Source of the DNA: RZYP01 sp964386405
Lineage (GTDB): Bacteria > Bacillota > Negativicutes > Acidaminococcales > Acidaminococcaceae
Assembly: GCA_964386405.1 (NCBI GenBank)
Contig: CAYLRW010000046.1
Coordinates: forward strand, 1-13,423
DNA: 13,423 bases
Direction of reading: 5' to 3'
The translations under genes were made by a program, and so were the position numbers. The notes beneath the pieces are model-generated. The model searched no databases, was not told the origin of the DNA, and saw only the letters and a program-made list of their open reading frames with translations. Positions 1 to 5,986 of this stretch are shown one piece after another. Each line of letters starts with the position of its first letter. The stretch's first letter is position 1.

Positions 1-389
1 TGTTGAGGTTGGATAAAAAAGAAGTACGCGATGAAATGATCATGGGTGTCGAGAGTATTCGTCAAATAACAGGTGAGGCTCCTAAATTTATCAGACCGCC
101 GCATGGTTTTAAAGACTACGAAGTGATAGAGCAAGCTGAGAATCTAGGACTTACGGTAGTTAATTGGGATGTCATACCGAGAGATTGGACAAATCCTGGC
201 ACTGAGAAAATAGTTAGCAGGGTTATTGAAAAGGTTAAACCAGGCTCCGTCATCCTGCTGCATGATGGCGATAGCCCGGCTAATAGCGGTTCACGTGAAC
301 AGACGGTGCAGGCTTTGCCGAAAATTATCGATCAATTGCGTGCTGATGGTTATAGTTTTGTAACAATTGAAGAACTACAGGCTAAATAA
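1..389 (+). CDS. Polysaccharide deacetylase (NodB domain), C-terminal part, cut by window edge
   Basis: The reading frame is open from the first base and enters from outside the window, so only about 129 C-terminal residues are visible and no start can be assigned. The visible part carries the later motifs of the NodB/CE4 fold: RPPHG near bases 93-107 (usually RPPYG), a tryptophan-rich stretch WDVIPRDW, and the closing motif LLHDGD containing the conserved histidine. Known members remove N-acetyl or O-acetyl groups from peptidoglycan, chitin-type oligomers or other surface glycans, using a metal bound by an Asp-His-His set that would lie upstream of the window. The N-terminal half, and therefore the metal ligands and any signal peptide, cannot be checked. 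The gene ends 18 bases before pth, with no terminator between them, so the two may be co-transcribed. The substrate cannot be inferred from this fragment. Confidence 0.9.
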   Translation, partial: LRLDKKEVRDEMIMGVESIRQITGEAPKFIRPPHGFKDYEVIEQAENLGLTVVNWDVIPRDWTNPGTEKIVSRVIEKVKPGSVILLHDGDSPANSGSREQTVQALPKIIDQLRADGYSFVTIEELQAK

Positions 390-407
390 GTCAGGAAGGA
401 ATAATCG

Positions 408-974
408 ATGAAATTAATTGTCGGACTTGGCAATGTTGGAAAAGAATATGAAAATACCCGTCATAATATAGGTTTTATGGTTGCCGATGAATTGGCAAAG
501 CGCTGGGGCGAAACAAAATGGAAGGAAGCAGATAATGCTGCTTACATTGAACATCGTTTGCCAGAGAAAATATTTCTCATTAAACCGACTACCTATATGA
601 ATCTCAGCGGTTTTGCAGTAGCTGATTTTGCCAATTTTTATCATATTGCTCCCGAGGATATCGCAGTGATTCAGGATGACTTGGATTTGCCCTGCGGCCA
701 ATTGCGTATCAGACGTAAAGGCTCTGCGGGCGGGCATAATGGCATCAAATCAATTCAGGAACACCTCGGCACAGCAGAGTTTCCTCGTTTTAAAGTCGGT
801 ATCGGCCATCCGTCGGGTGAAAGAAAAGATGTAATCAAGCATGTTTTGCAGAAGTTTTACGCTGATGAGGCAGAAATTGTGGCCGAAGCAGTCAAGCGGA
901 CAGCGGATGCTCTTGAGTGCTGGCTGCGGCAGGATATGGATCTGGTAATGCAGGAATACAACAAGAAACAATAA
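408..974 (+). CDS. pth: Peptidyl-tRNA hydrolase
   Basis: A 188-residue cytosolic enzyme that cleaves the ester bond of peptidyl-tRNAs that dropped off the ribosome, releasing free tRNA. The length is normal for bacterial Pth. Visible hallmarks are the N-terminal GLGN..KEYENTRHNIGF block with the substrate-binding Asn9 and catalytic His19, TTYMNLSG with Asn65, the DDLDLP block with Asp90, and GGHNG with Asn111; these correspond to the known active-site residues of E. coli Pth. Two usually conserved positions differ: GLGNPG reads GLGNVG (Val10 for Pro), and the His before the Asp pair is Gln89. The ATG is preceded by a strong AGGAAGGA site at about bases 392-399. The gene follows the deacetylase closely. 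No convincing terminator follows it: the weak inverted repeat at 993-1012 has no T tract. Confidence 0.96.
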   Translation: MKLIVGLGNVGKEYENTRHNIGFMVADELAKRWGETKWKEADNAAYIEHRLPEKIFLIKPTTYMNLSGFAVADFANFYHIAPEDIAVIQDDLDLPCGQLRIRRKGSAGGHNGIKSIQEHLGTAEFPRFKVGIGHPSGERKDVIKHVLQKFYADEAEIVAEAVKRTADALECWLRQDMDLVMQEYNKKQ

Positions 975-1026
975 AACTATATAGCGTATAAAAGAAATCA
1001 CAAGCCATTTCTCTCTGTAATAGTAA

Positions 1027-1056
1027 TGTACAAAAATATTTGCGATATGATAAAAT
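1027..1056 (+). promoter_or_regulatory. Possible extended -10 promoter for the sensor phosphodiesterase
   Basis: TGATAAAAT at 1048-1056 fits an extended -10 box (TGn followed by TAAAAT). TGTACA at 1027-1032 is a weak -35 candidate at 18-bp spacing. Transcription would begin near base 1063, downstream of the in-frame ATG at 1057, which supports the start at 1096 instead. The same TGATAAAATA core appears before rpiB at 9943-9952. Confidence 0.4.
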
Positions 1057-1095
1057 ATGCATATGCCGATTTTACATTGGGAGAGTACTGATAAG

Positions 1096-4002
1096 ATGCT
1101 GCGCAGAATGTTGATCAGGTTTCGAAAACAAGAATTATTGATAATAATGCTGTTTTCCTGCCTGTTTTTCATTTTGGGCGGCTTTTCTTTTGCCAGCGCA
1201 GCTGAGCAAGGTCAGAAACAAACGATCAAGGTAGGCTATTATGGTTATGATAATTTCCTAAGTGTTGACGGCAATAATGGTTATACAGGCTATAGCTACG
1301 AGTTTTTGAAAGATATAGCAGAATATACAGGCTGGGAATATGAATTTGTTTACGGGTCCTTGGAAGAATGCTTGACAAGACTGGAAACCGGTGAAATTGA
1401 CCTGATGACCAGCTTACAGAAGACGCCTGAAAGAATTGATAAATTCGCTTATTCACAAAATTATGTAGGCATGATTTATTCGGTCCTTTGCGTAGACCAA
1501 AACCGTGAAGATGTTTATTATGAAGATTTTTCTAAGTTTGACGGTATGACTGTCGGGGTATTAAGGGGCAGCAAGATTGGAAGAAATCTTGATGAATATG
1601 CCATATCTAATAATTTTCATGTAAAGAAAAAGCATTTCGATGATCTAAATGACATGTTTATTGCTTTGCATGAAGGAGAAATTGATGGCGTTGCTGCAAG
1701 TACTTTCGCCAGCATTGGTCAAGGCAGGGTTGTTGCTCGTTTTCAGCCGCAGCCAGGATTTTTTCTTGCTCGTAAAGAGAATAAAGGCATAATCACTAGC
1801 ATTGATAACGCTTGCAACAAAATTTTTGCAGATAATCCGCAATATAGAGAAGATCTGCAGGATAAATACTATGGTGACAGTCCTGTTTTCCAAATTTCTT
1901 TCACACGTGAGGAAGTTGAGTTTTTAAAAAAGCAGCCGGAATTAAAGGCTGCCTATGCCCCAAACTGGCAGCCAGTTGCTTATTATGATAAGGAAGACAG
2001 AACGGTTAAAGGAATTGCTGTTGATTTTTTGCAGATTGTTTCTGAGAAAACAGGACTAAAAATTAATTTCATTGAGGCCGGTAACTATAAGGATTTTGCA
2101 AAAATAATGATCAATGGAGAAGCCGACATTATCTGCGGATTTGACAAAGCCACAGGTGACGGGAGTTTTTATAAGATTGGTTTAAGTAAGCCTTATCTGG
2201 AGTTGCCACTTTCTTTTATTAGCCTGAAAGGGCATGTGCCGGAAGGCGCGTTTACCGTTGGTATTGCTGACGGCGGCGTTGGTATCAGGCACAATTTGGA
2301 AAAAAATTATCCACAAGCACTTATCAGCGAATACGATTCTTTGGAGTCGGCTATGGAAGCTATGCGTGATGGTGAAGTAAACTTCGTTGTCGACAATAGT
2401 TATATTCTGCAGAAATATCTGCAAGAACCAGGCAACGAAAATCTACAGCTTTTGCCTTATGGGCACGATGGGCAGATACTCTGTTTCGGCCTTTCCTATA
2501 GCCGAGATCAGAAGCTTTTGAACATTATCAATAAAGTAATCGCCAATATGAGGCCGGAAGAGCGGAATAGAATAATTGCGTCCAATATTGCACAGGTGCC
2601 TTATCATCTGAACTTAAATATTTTGATTAAGAAGTATTTTTACCAGACTATGGCTTCGCTTATTTTGTTGTTTCTGGCAGGGTTTGGCTATTTTTATCTG
2701 CTGGAGAAGCGGAAGGAAAATGAGCTGGAAAAGATTGCTTTTTATGATAGGCTGACCGGCATGAGAAATTTCGAGAAATTTAAAATTGACGCTGAGGAAT
2801 TGGTGAGAAACGGCGGCTATGTCATTGTCATGTTTGACATTAACCATTTTCGTGCTGTTACGACAGGCTTTGGACCGAAGGAAGGACAGCGACTTTTACG
2901 GTTGCTCTGCAGCACATTGACCGGTGCTATTCAAGGCGAGGAGATTTTAGCGCATGGCAGCAATGATTTATTCATCCTTCTCTTGCGGGACACCGGCGAT
3001 GCGGCAATACGGCAAAGGTTAATCGCTATGCAAGAAAACATTAAAGCTGAAGTTGCAGCGAATGCCTTCTTATATAATATTTCGTTAGCTTTTGGCGTTT
3101 ATAGACCGACAAAAAATGAGCAGGATTTGGAAAAAATGATGGAATTTGTCGATTTGGCCCGGTTGGAAGCTAAAAATGGCTACAAGGGAGGTATTGTCTT
3201 TTATGAAGCCGATTTGGGAGAAAAATCAATACGCGAAGCAGAAATTGAGAATAAAATGGATCAAGCCTTGCGGAATGGTGAATTCGTAGTTCATTACCAG
3301 CCAAAATATGATGTGCAGACCGAAAAAGTAGCAGGCGGTGAAGCTCTTGTACGTTGGATTTCGAACAAAGGGCTGATTATGCCGATAGACTTTATTGAAC
3401 TTTTTGAACGAAATGGGTTTATACTTAAACTTGACCTTTATGTTTTTGAGCAGGTTTGCGCTGATATCCGCACATGGCTGGATGAGGGACGACAGGTTCT
3501 GCCAATATCAGTCAATGTCTCCCGCCTCCATTTGCTTGACGCTGATTTCGTTGAAGATTATGGTTGTATTATTTCCAAATATAGAGTGCCGCCGGAACTT
3601 CTGGAATTGGAACTTACTGAGCATATGCCAATGGCTTCGGAGGATTTTTTGGTAGAAGTATTTAACAATATTGGCAGGCTTGGCGTAAGTCTCGCCATTG
3701 ATGATTTTGGCAGCGGTTATTCTTCCCTGAATATCCTGCATACTATGCCTTTTGATACCCTGAAGATTGACAAACTATTTTTCCATGATAAAACGAGCAG
3801 CAAAAGAGGCAGGCGTATTATTGAAACAGTGGTTTTAATGGCGCAAAAATTAGGTATGCTCGTTGTTGCCGAAGGCGTTGAGACAAAGGAACAAGTGGCC
3901 TTTTTAAAAGCTATCGGTTGTAATTTGGTGCAAGGTTTTTATTTCGCTAAACCTATGCCTTCTTCAGAATTCAAACAGCTGCTGAGTTGGAAAATTGTAT
4001 AA
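1096..4002 (+). CDS. Periplasmic-sensing membrane protein with tandem solute-binding modules, degenerate GGDEF and intact EAL domain (c-di-GMP phosphodiesterase)
   Basis: A 968-residue sensor. I chose ATG 1096 because GGGAGAG lies 10 bases upstream and a basic N-terminus then leads into a signal peptide or anchor, with likely cleavage after Ala35 (ASA); an in-frame ATG at 1057 lacks a binding site. In order: family-3 solute-binding module about 43-262, a second about 281-502, membrane helix 518-537, GGDEF-type domain about 548-700, EAL domain about 717-962. The signature loop of the GGDEF domain reads GSNDL (621-625), so cyclase activity is unlikely. The EAL domain keeps its catalytic set: Glu749 of EAL, Asn807, Glu842, Asp869-Asp870 of DDFG, Lys890, Glu926 and Gln946. 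I infer that amino-acid-like or other small ligands in the periplasm control hydrolysis of c-di-GMP in the cytoplasm. Ligand and output are unknown. It is likely transcribed on its own. Confidence 0.9.
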   Translation: MLRRMLIRFRKQELLIIMLFSCLFFILGGFSFASAAEQGQKQTIKVGYYGYDNFLSVDGNNGYTGYSYEFLKDIAEYTGWEYEFVYGSLEECLTRLETGEIDLMTSLQKTPERIDKFAYSQNYVGMIYSVLCVDQNREDVYYEDFSKFDGMTVGVLRGSKIGRNLDEYAISNNFHVKKKHFDDLNDMFIALHEGEIDGVAASTFASIGQGRVVARFQPQPGFFLARKENKGIITSIDNACNKIFADNPQYREDLQDKYYGDSPVFQISFTREEVEFLKKQPELKAAYAPNWQPVAYYDKEDRTVKGIAVDFLQIVSEKTGLKINFIEAGNYKDFAKIMINGEADIICGFDKATGDGSFYKIGLSKPYLELPLSFISLKGHVPEGAFTVGIADGGVGIRHNLEKNYPQALISEYDSLESAMEAMRDGEVNFVVDNSYILQKYLQEPGNENLQLLPYGHDGQILCFGLSYSRDQKLLNIINKVIANMRPEERNRIIASNIAQVPYHLNLNILIKKYFYQTMASLILLFLAGFGYFYLLEKRKENELEKIAFYDRLTGMRNFEKFKIDAEELVRNGGYVIVMFDINHFRAVTTGFGPKEGQRLLRLLCSTLTGAIQGEEILAHGSNDLFILLLRDTGDAAIRQRLIAMQENIKAEVAANAFLYNISLAFGVYRPTKNEQDLEKMMEFVDLARLEAKNGYKGGIVFYEADLGEKSIREAEIENKMDQALRNGEFVVHYQPKYDVQTEKVAGGEALVRWISNKGLIMPIDFIELFERNGFILKLDLYVFEQVCADIRTWLDEGRQVLPISVNVSRLHLLDADFVEDYGCIISKYRVPPELLELELTEHMPMASEDFLVEVFNNIGRLGVSLAIDDFGSGYSSLNILHTMPFDTLKIDKLFFHDKTSSKRGRRIIETVVLMAQKLGMLVVAEGVETKEQVAFLKAIGCNLVQGFYFAKPMPSSEFKQLLSWKIV

Positions 4003-4024
4003 CGCTCGCACGCTAGGAACTAAT

Positions 4025-4099
4025 CAGGGCTATAGCTAAAGATAAGACGGTCTGCAGCACATCAGCGACCGGCAGTTTGCAGGCGAATAGTCGAGTGTG
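4025..4099. repeat. Degenerate half copy A of the palindromic repeat
   Basis: This resembles the left and central part of copy B: it shares the 16-base core CTGCAGCACATCAGCG (4052 here, 4154 in copy B) and the CGAC...GTCG and CACA...TGTG pairing segments. It lacks the closing right arm. The offset to copy B is 102 bp. It is joined to copy B by a linker (4100-4125) of the form TTAAATGAAATG...GCATTTGA. Together with copy B it fills the space between the sensor gene and the rpmE promoter. Confidence 0.75.
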
Positions 4100-4125
4100 T
4101 TAAATGAAATGGAAAGAGCATTTGA

Positions 4126-4236
4126 AGAGGCAAGGGCTAAAGAAGTGACGGGCCTGCAGCACATCAGCGACCGGCTGTTTACAGCCGAATAGTCGCGTGT
4201 GGAAGCGGCCAGAGGAACTCTTTAACCCTTGCCGAT
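4126..4236. repeat. 111-bp imperfect palindromic element, full copy B
   Basis: The terminal arms are inverted: GGCAAGGGCTAAAGAAGT (4129-4146) pairs with ACTCTTTAACCCTTGCC (4217-4233) with one bulge and one G-T type position. Nested inside are CACA/TGTG, GCGAC/GTCGC and a perfect CGGCTG-TTTA-CAGCCG hairpin. The whole element can therefore fold into one long rod, much like ERIC-type intergenic repeats, although the sequence is not ERIC as far as I recognise. It ends about 38 bp before the -35 box of the first rpmE copy, so it lies outside that gene's 5' leader. Role unknown: it could be a mobile miniature element, an untranslated RNA or a processing/termination hairpin for the upstream gene. 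Confidence 0.8.
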
Positions 4237-4273
4237 AGATTTCTATTTTTGAGAAGTTGTTTTTTTGTAAGGC

Positions 4274-4302
4274 TTGCAACAAATATTTTCGTGTGTTATA
4301 AT
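4274..4302 (+). promoter_or_regulatory. SigA-type promoter of rpmE copy 1
   Basis: TTGCAA (4274-4279), a 17-bp spacer and a perfect TATAAT (4297-4302) with an extended TG at -15/-14. The predicted transcript starts near 4309, giving a leader of about 55 bases before the GTG at 4364. No Zur-box-like palindrome is evident around it. Confidence 0.85.
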
Positions 4303-4363
4303 GACTACCGTGAATATTGAAAATTATTTATAAATAGTTTTAGGTAAAGTGAGGTGTACGATA

Positions 4364-4570
4364 GTGAAAGACGGAATTCACCCAAAATTTAGCGAAAGCA
4401 AAGTAGTTTGTGCTTGTGGAAATACATTTATGTCCGGTTCTGTAAAGACCGAATTGCATGTTGATGTTTGCTCTAAATGTCATCCATTCTTCACCGGCCA
4501 GCAACGTAATTTGTCAGCTCGTGGTCGTATTGAGAAGTTCAACAAACGTTATAAAACTGAAGAGAAATAA
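4364..4570 (+). CDS. rpmE: 50S ribosomal protein L31, zinc-type, copy 1
   Basis: A 68-residue protein of the large ribosomal subunit that sits at the central protuberance and bridges the two subunits. The four zinc ligands of the C+ class are present: Cys16 and Cys18 in VCACG, Cys36 and Cys39 in CSKC. I chose GTG 4364 because GAGGTG lies 7 bases upstream and the resulting N-terminus matches copy 2; an earlier in-frame GTG at 4349 overlaps that binding site. The protein is identical to copy 2 except for six residues, five within residues 3-12 and one at position 29 (Thr here, Pro there). It has its own promoter at 4274-4302 and is followed by a strong terminator, so it is a single-gene unit. 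The use of GTG, where copy 2 has ATG, may lower its translation. Confidence 0.97.
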   Translation: MKDGIHPKFSESKVVCACGNTFMSGSVKTELHVDVCSKCHPFFTGQQRNLSARGRIEKFNKRYKTEEK

Positions 4571-4573
4571 TAT

Positions 4574-4608
4574 AAAAAACAGGACGAAAATTTTCGCCCT
4601 GTTTTTTT
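4574..4608. terminator. Bidirectional intrinsic terminator between rpmE copy 1 and the thioesterase gene
   Basis: An 11-base stem (4580-4601) CAGGACGAAAA/TTTTCGCCCTG with one A-C mismatch. It is flanked by a T run at 4602-4608 on the + strand and an A run at 4574-4579 that acts as the T run for the opposite strand. It sits between two convergent genes and fits termination in both directions. Confidence 0.88.
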
Positions 4609-4618
4609 ATGCCCAATA

Positions 4619-5083
4619 TTATTTTTGCTTTCTCTGTTTATGAGCTTCATAACGTTTTTGACCCTCAGCAAAGGCCTGCTTTTCTTCGGGAGTTCTCAGC
4701 TCCAGATCAGCCACCGGACTAGGCCTGCCTTTTTTATCAAGAGCAACCATCGTGAAGAAAGCTGAGAGCGCGCGTTTCTTACCTTCTGTTTCCAGATCTT
4801 CTACATCAACTGCTACGGCAACTTCCATGGACGATTTACCAACATAGACAACTTGTGCTGTGCAGGTGACCAGATCACCAATCATGATTGGAAGATGGAA
4901 CTCAACTTCGTCAATCCTGGCCGTTACTACATTGGAACGGGCATAGCGGCGAGCAGAGGCATAAGCTGCCGAATCCATTATTTTTATTATTTCACCGCCA
5001 TGTATATTGCCGGCAACGTTAGCTTGATGAGGCATCATTACTTCACTGATATAAATAAGGCTGTCAGAACTTAATTTGTTCAT
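4619..5083 (-). CDS. Acyl-CoA thioesterase, hotdog fold
   Basis: A 154-residue single-hotdog protein of the cytosolic acyl-CoA hydrolase family (YciA/ACOT type), which hydrolyses acyl-CoA to free acid and CoA. The diagnostic segment is MMPHQANVAGNIHGGEIIKIMD at residues 16-37, with Asn22, the HGG turn (His28-Gly30) over the acyl-CoA site and Asp37 on the central helix. The tail after residue 130 is polar and basic, ending KQRKQK. The ATG at 5081-5083 is preceded on its strand by an AAAGGTG-type site. The gene faces opposite to all neighbours, converges on rpmE copy 1, and lies exactly between the two L31 genes and their repeat arrays. It has its own promoter and shares the bidirectional terminator. 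Chain-length preference cannot be read from the sequence. Confidence 0.92.
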   Translation of the reverse strand: MNKLSSDSLIYISEVMMPHQANVAGNIHGGEIIKIMDSAAYASARRYARSNVVTARIDEVEFHLPIMIGDLVTCTAQVVYVGKSSMEVAVAVDVEDLETEGKKRALSAFFTMVALDKKGRPSPVADLELRTPEEKQAFAEGQKRYEAHKQRKQK

Positions 5084-5126
5084 TGTGACACCTTTCCTTT
5101 CTTTTGGATATTAACTATTTATTGAT

Positions 5127-5155
5127 AATATATCATACAGAGTTAACCTTAGCAA
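5127..5155 (-). promoter_or_regulatory. Promoter of the thioesterase gene
   Basis: Read on the minus strand: TTGCTA (5155-5150), a 17-bp spacer and TATATT (5132-5127). The predicted start lies roughly 40 bases before the ATG. The HpaI-type palindrome GTTAAC lies inside the spacer. Confidence 0.6.
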
Positions 5156-5197
5156 GCGTGTGGAAATTGTGTTACATGAAATGCTAAGAACATTCTA

Positions 5198-5273
5198 AGA
5201 GGCAAGGATTAAAGATACGACGGGCCTGCTGCACTTCAGCGAACGACTGCTTGAAGACGTGTAGCCGCGGGTA
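5198..5273. repeat. Degenerate half copy C of the palindromic repeat
   Basis: This is aligned with copy D at an offset of 102 bp (core at 5226 versus 5328), the same period as between copies A and B. It starts with AAGAGGCAAGGATTAAAGAT, continues through a diverged core (GCACTTCAGCGAACG) and lacks a right arm. The preceding bases 5177-5197 (TGAAATG...ACATTCTA) resemble the linker found between the copies. Confidence 0.7.
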
Positions 5274-5299
5274 TTAAATGAAATGTCTGGAACATTCAA

Positions 5300-5410
5300 A
5301 GAGGCAAGAGGTAAAGAAGTGACGGGCTTTCTGCACATCAGCGACCGACTGCTTGCAGGCGAATTGTCGCGTGTGGAAGCAGTGCGAGGAACTCTTTAAC
5401 CATTGCCGAT
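5300..5410. repeat. 111-bp imperfect palindromic element, full copy D
   Basis: Same length and layout as copy B. The left arm GGCAAGAGGTAAAGAAGT (5303-5320) pairs with ACTCTTTAACCATTGCC (5391-5407); inside are CACA/TGTG, GCGAC/GTCGC and a central CGACTG-CTTG-CAGGCG hairpin with one mismatch. It is linked to copy C by TTAAATGAAATG...ACATTCAA (5274-5299). It lies upstream of rpmE copy 2 just as copy B lies upstream of rpmE copy 1. Confidence 0.8.
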
Positions 5411-5603
5411 ATATATACTAAGATAGAATAATTTGTGAGTGGTGTTAANNNNNNNNNNNNNNNNNNNNNNNNNNNNNNNNNNNNNNNNNNNNNNNNNNNN
5501 NNNNNNNNNNNNNNNNNNNNNNNNNNNNNNNNNNNNNNNNNNNNNNNNCTTTAACCATTGCCGATATATATACTAAGATAGAATAATTTGTGAGTGGTGT
5601 TAA
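5394..5603. repeat. Identical 55-bp direct repeats bounding the assembly gap
   Basis: Bases 5394-5448 and 5549-5603 are identical over 55 bp, starting CTTTAACCATTGCCGATATA and ending GTGAGTGGTGTTAA. They abut the N run exactly on both sides. The first overlaps the right arm of copy D. This is most simply explained by two contig ends that share one assembly k-mer; an extra or lost repeat unit in the genome is the alternative. Confidence 0.9.
5449..5548. other. 100-N assembly gap
   Basis: Exactly 100 unknown bases, the usual placeholder for a gap of unknown size. Coordinates to the right may therefore be shifted relative to the real chromosome. The intergenic stretch 5084-5705 contains the thioesterase promoter, copies C and D, this gap and the rpmE copy 2 promoter, and no other gene that I can see. 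Confidence 0.97.
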
Positions 5604-5626
5604 GCTTAGCAAGACTATGAAAGATG

Positions 5627-5655
5627 TTGCATGGTAGTTTCCACTGTGTTATAAT
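5627..5655 (+). promoter_or_regulatory. SigA-type promoter of rpmE copy 2
   Basis: TTGCAT (5627-5632), a 17-bp spacer and TATAAT (5650-5655), again with an extended TG. The architecture matches the copy 1 promoter, including GTGTTATAAT, while the rest of the spacer differs. The leader would be about 44 bases. Confidence 0.85.
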
Positions 5656-5705
5656 TTATAAGCTTGGGTAGTATTTTTAGTTTCAAAAAAGAGAGGTGCA
5701 CAAAG

Positions 5706-5912
5706 ATGAAAGAAGCAATCCATCCGAAATACGGCGAAACCAAAGTGGTTTGTGCTTGTGGAAATACATTCATGTCTGGTTCTGTAAAACCAGAATTACA
5801 CGTTGATGTCTGCTCTAAATGTCATCCGTTCTTTACCGGTCAGCAGCGCAATTTGTCGGCACGCGGCCGTATTGAGAAATTCAACAAACGTTATAAAACA
5901 GAAGAGAAATAA
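5706..5912 (+). CDS. rpmE: 50S ribosomal protein L31, zinc-type, copy 2
   Basis: A 68-residue L31 with Cys16, Cys18, Cys36 and Cys39 intact, so it belongs to the same zinc-binding class as copy 1, not the cysteine-free class that often forms the second copy in other bacteria. The ATG at 5706 has GAGAGGTG 7 bases upstream; an earlier in-frame ATG at 5664 would add 14 residues absent from the family. At DNA level it differs from copy 1 at about 30 of 207 positions, 21 codons being changed silently. It stands at the position usual for rpmE just upstream of the DUF1385-prfA-prmC genes, so I take it as the ancestral copy and copy 1 as the added one; this is inference. A hairpin follows the stop codon. 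Confidence 0.97.
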   Translation: MKEAIHPKYGETKVVCACGNTFMSGSVKPELHVDVCSKCHPFFTGQQRNLSARGRIEKFNKRYKTEEK

Positions 5913-5918
5913 TTGCTG

Positions 5919-5946
5919 CAGCAGAGCCGGGGCTCTGCTGTGTTTA
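5919..5946 (+). terminator. Hairpin after rpmE copy 2, probable weak terminator
   Basis: A perfect 9-bp stem CAGCAGAGC/GCTCTGCTG (5919-5927 and 5932-5940) with a CGGG loop, followed by TGTTTAT, not a clean T run. Partial read-through into the DUF1385 gene is plausible, because no clear promoter is visible between 5941 and 5986. Confidence 0.65.
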
Positions 5947-5986
5947 TATCCGAATCTTTTCGTTAATTGCACTTAGGAGAAAAACT

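Noticed and set aside
993..1012. A terminator after pth
   Set aside because: AGAAAT/ATTTCT gives only six A-T-rich pairs with an 8-base loop, and no T run follows.
4126..4236. Insertion sequence ends with target duplication
   Set aside because: No transposase is encoded and the flanks of copies B and D show no matching short target duplication; a non-autonomous element stays possible but is not shown.
4100..4282. A 60-codon open frame on the minus strand through repeat copy B
   Set aside because: It lies inside the palindrome, has no convincing ribosome binding site and is not kept open in copy D. The repeat period of 102 is divisible by three, which keeps frames open by chance.
4303..4363. 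An L31-type autoregulatory leader RNA in the rpmE 5' regions
   Set aside because: The two predicted leaders (about 55 and 44 bases) share little beyond the ribosome binding site, and I see no conserved stem in them; the palindromes lie upstream of the promoters.
4025..5410. A CRISPR array made from the four repeat copies
   Set aside because: The units are about 102 bp in direct tandem without short uniform repeats and unique spacers, copies diverge strongly, and no cas genes are nearby.
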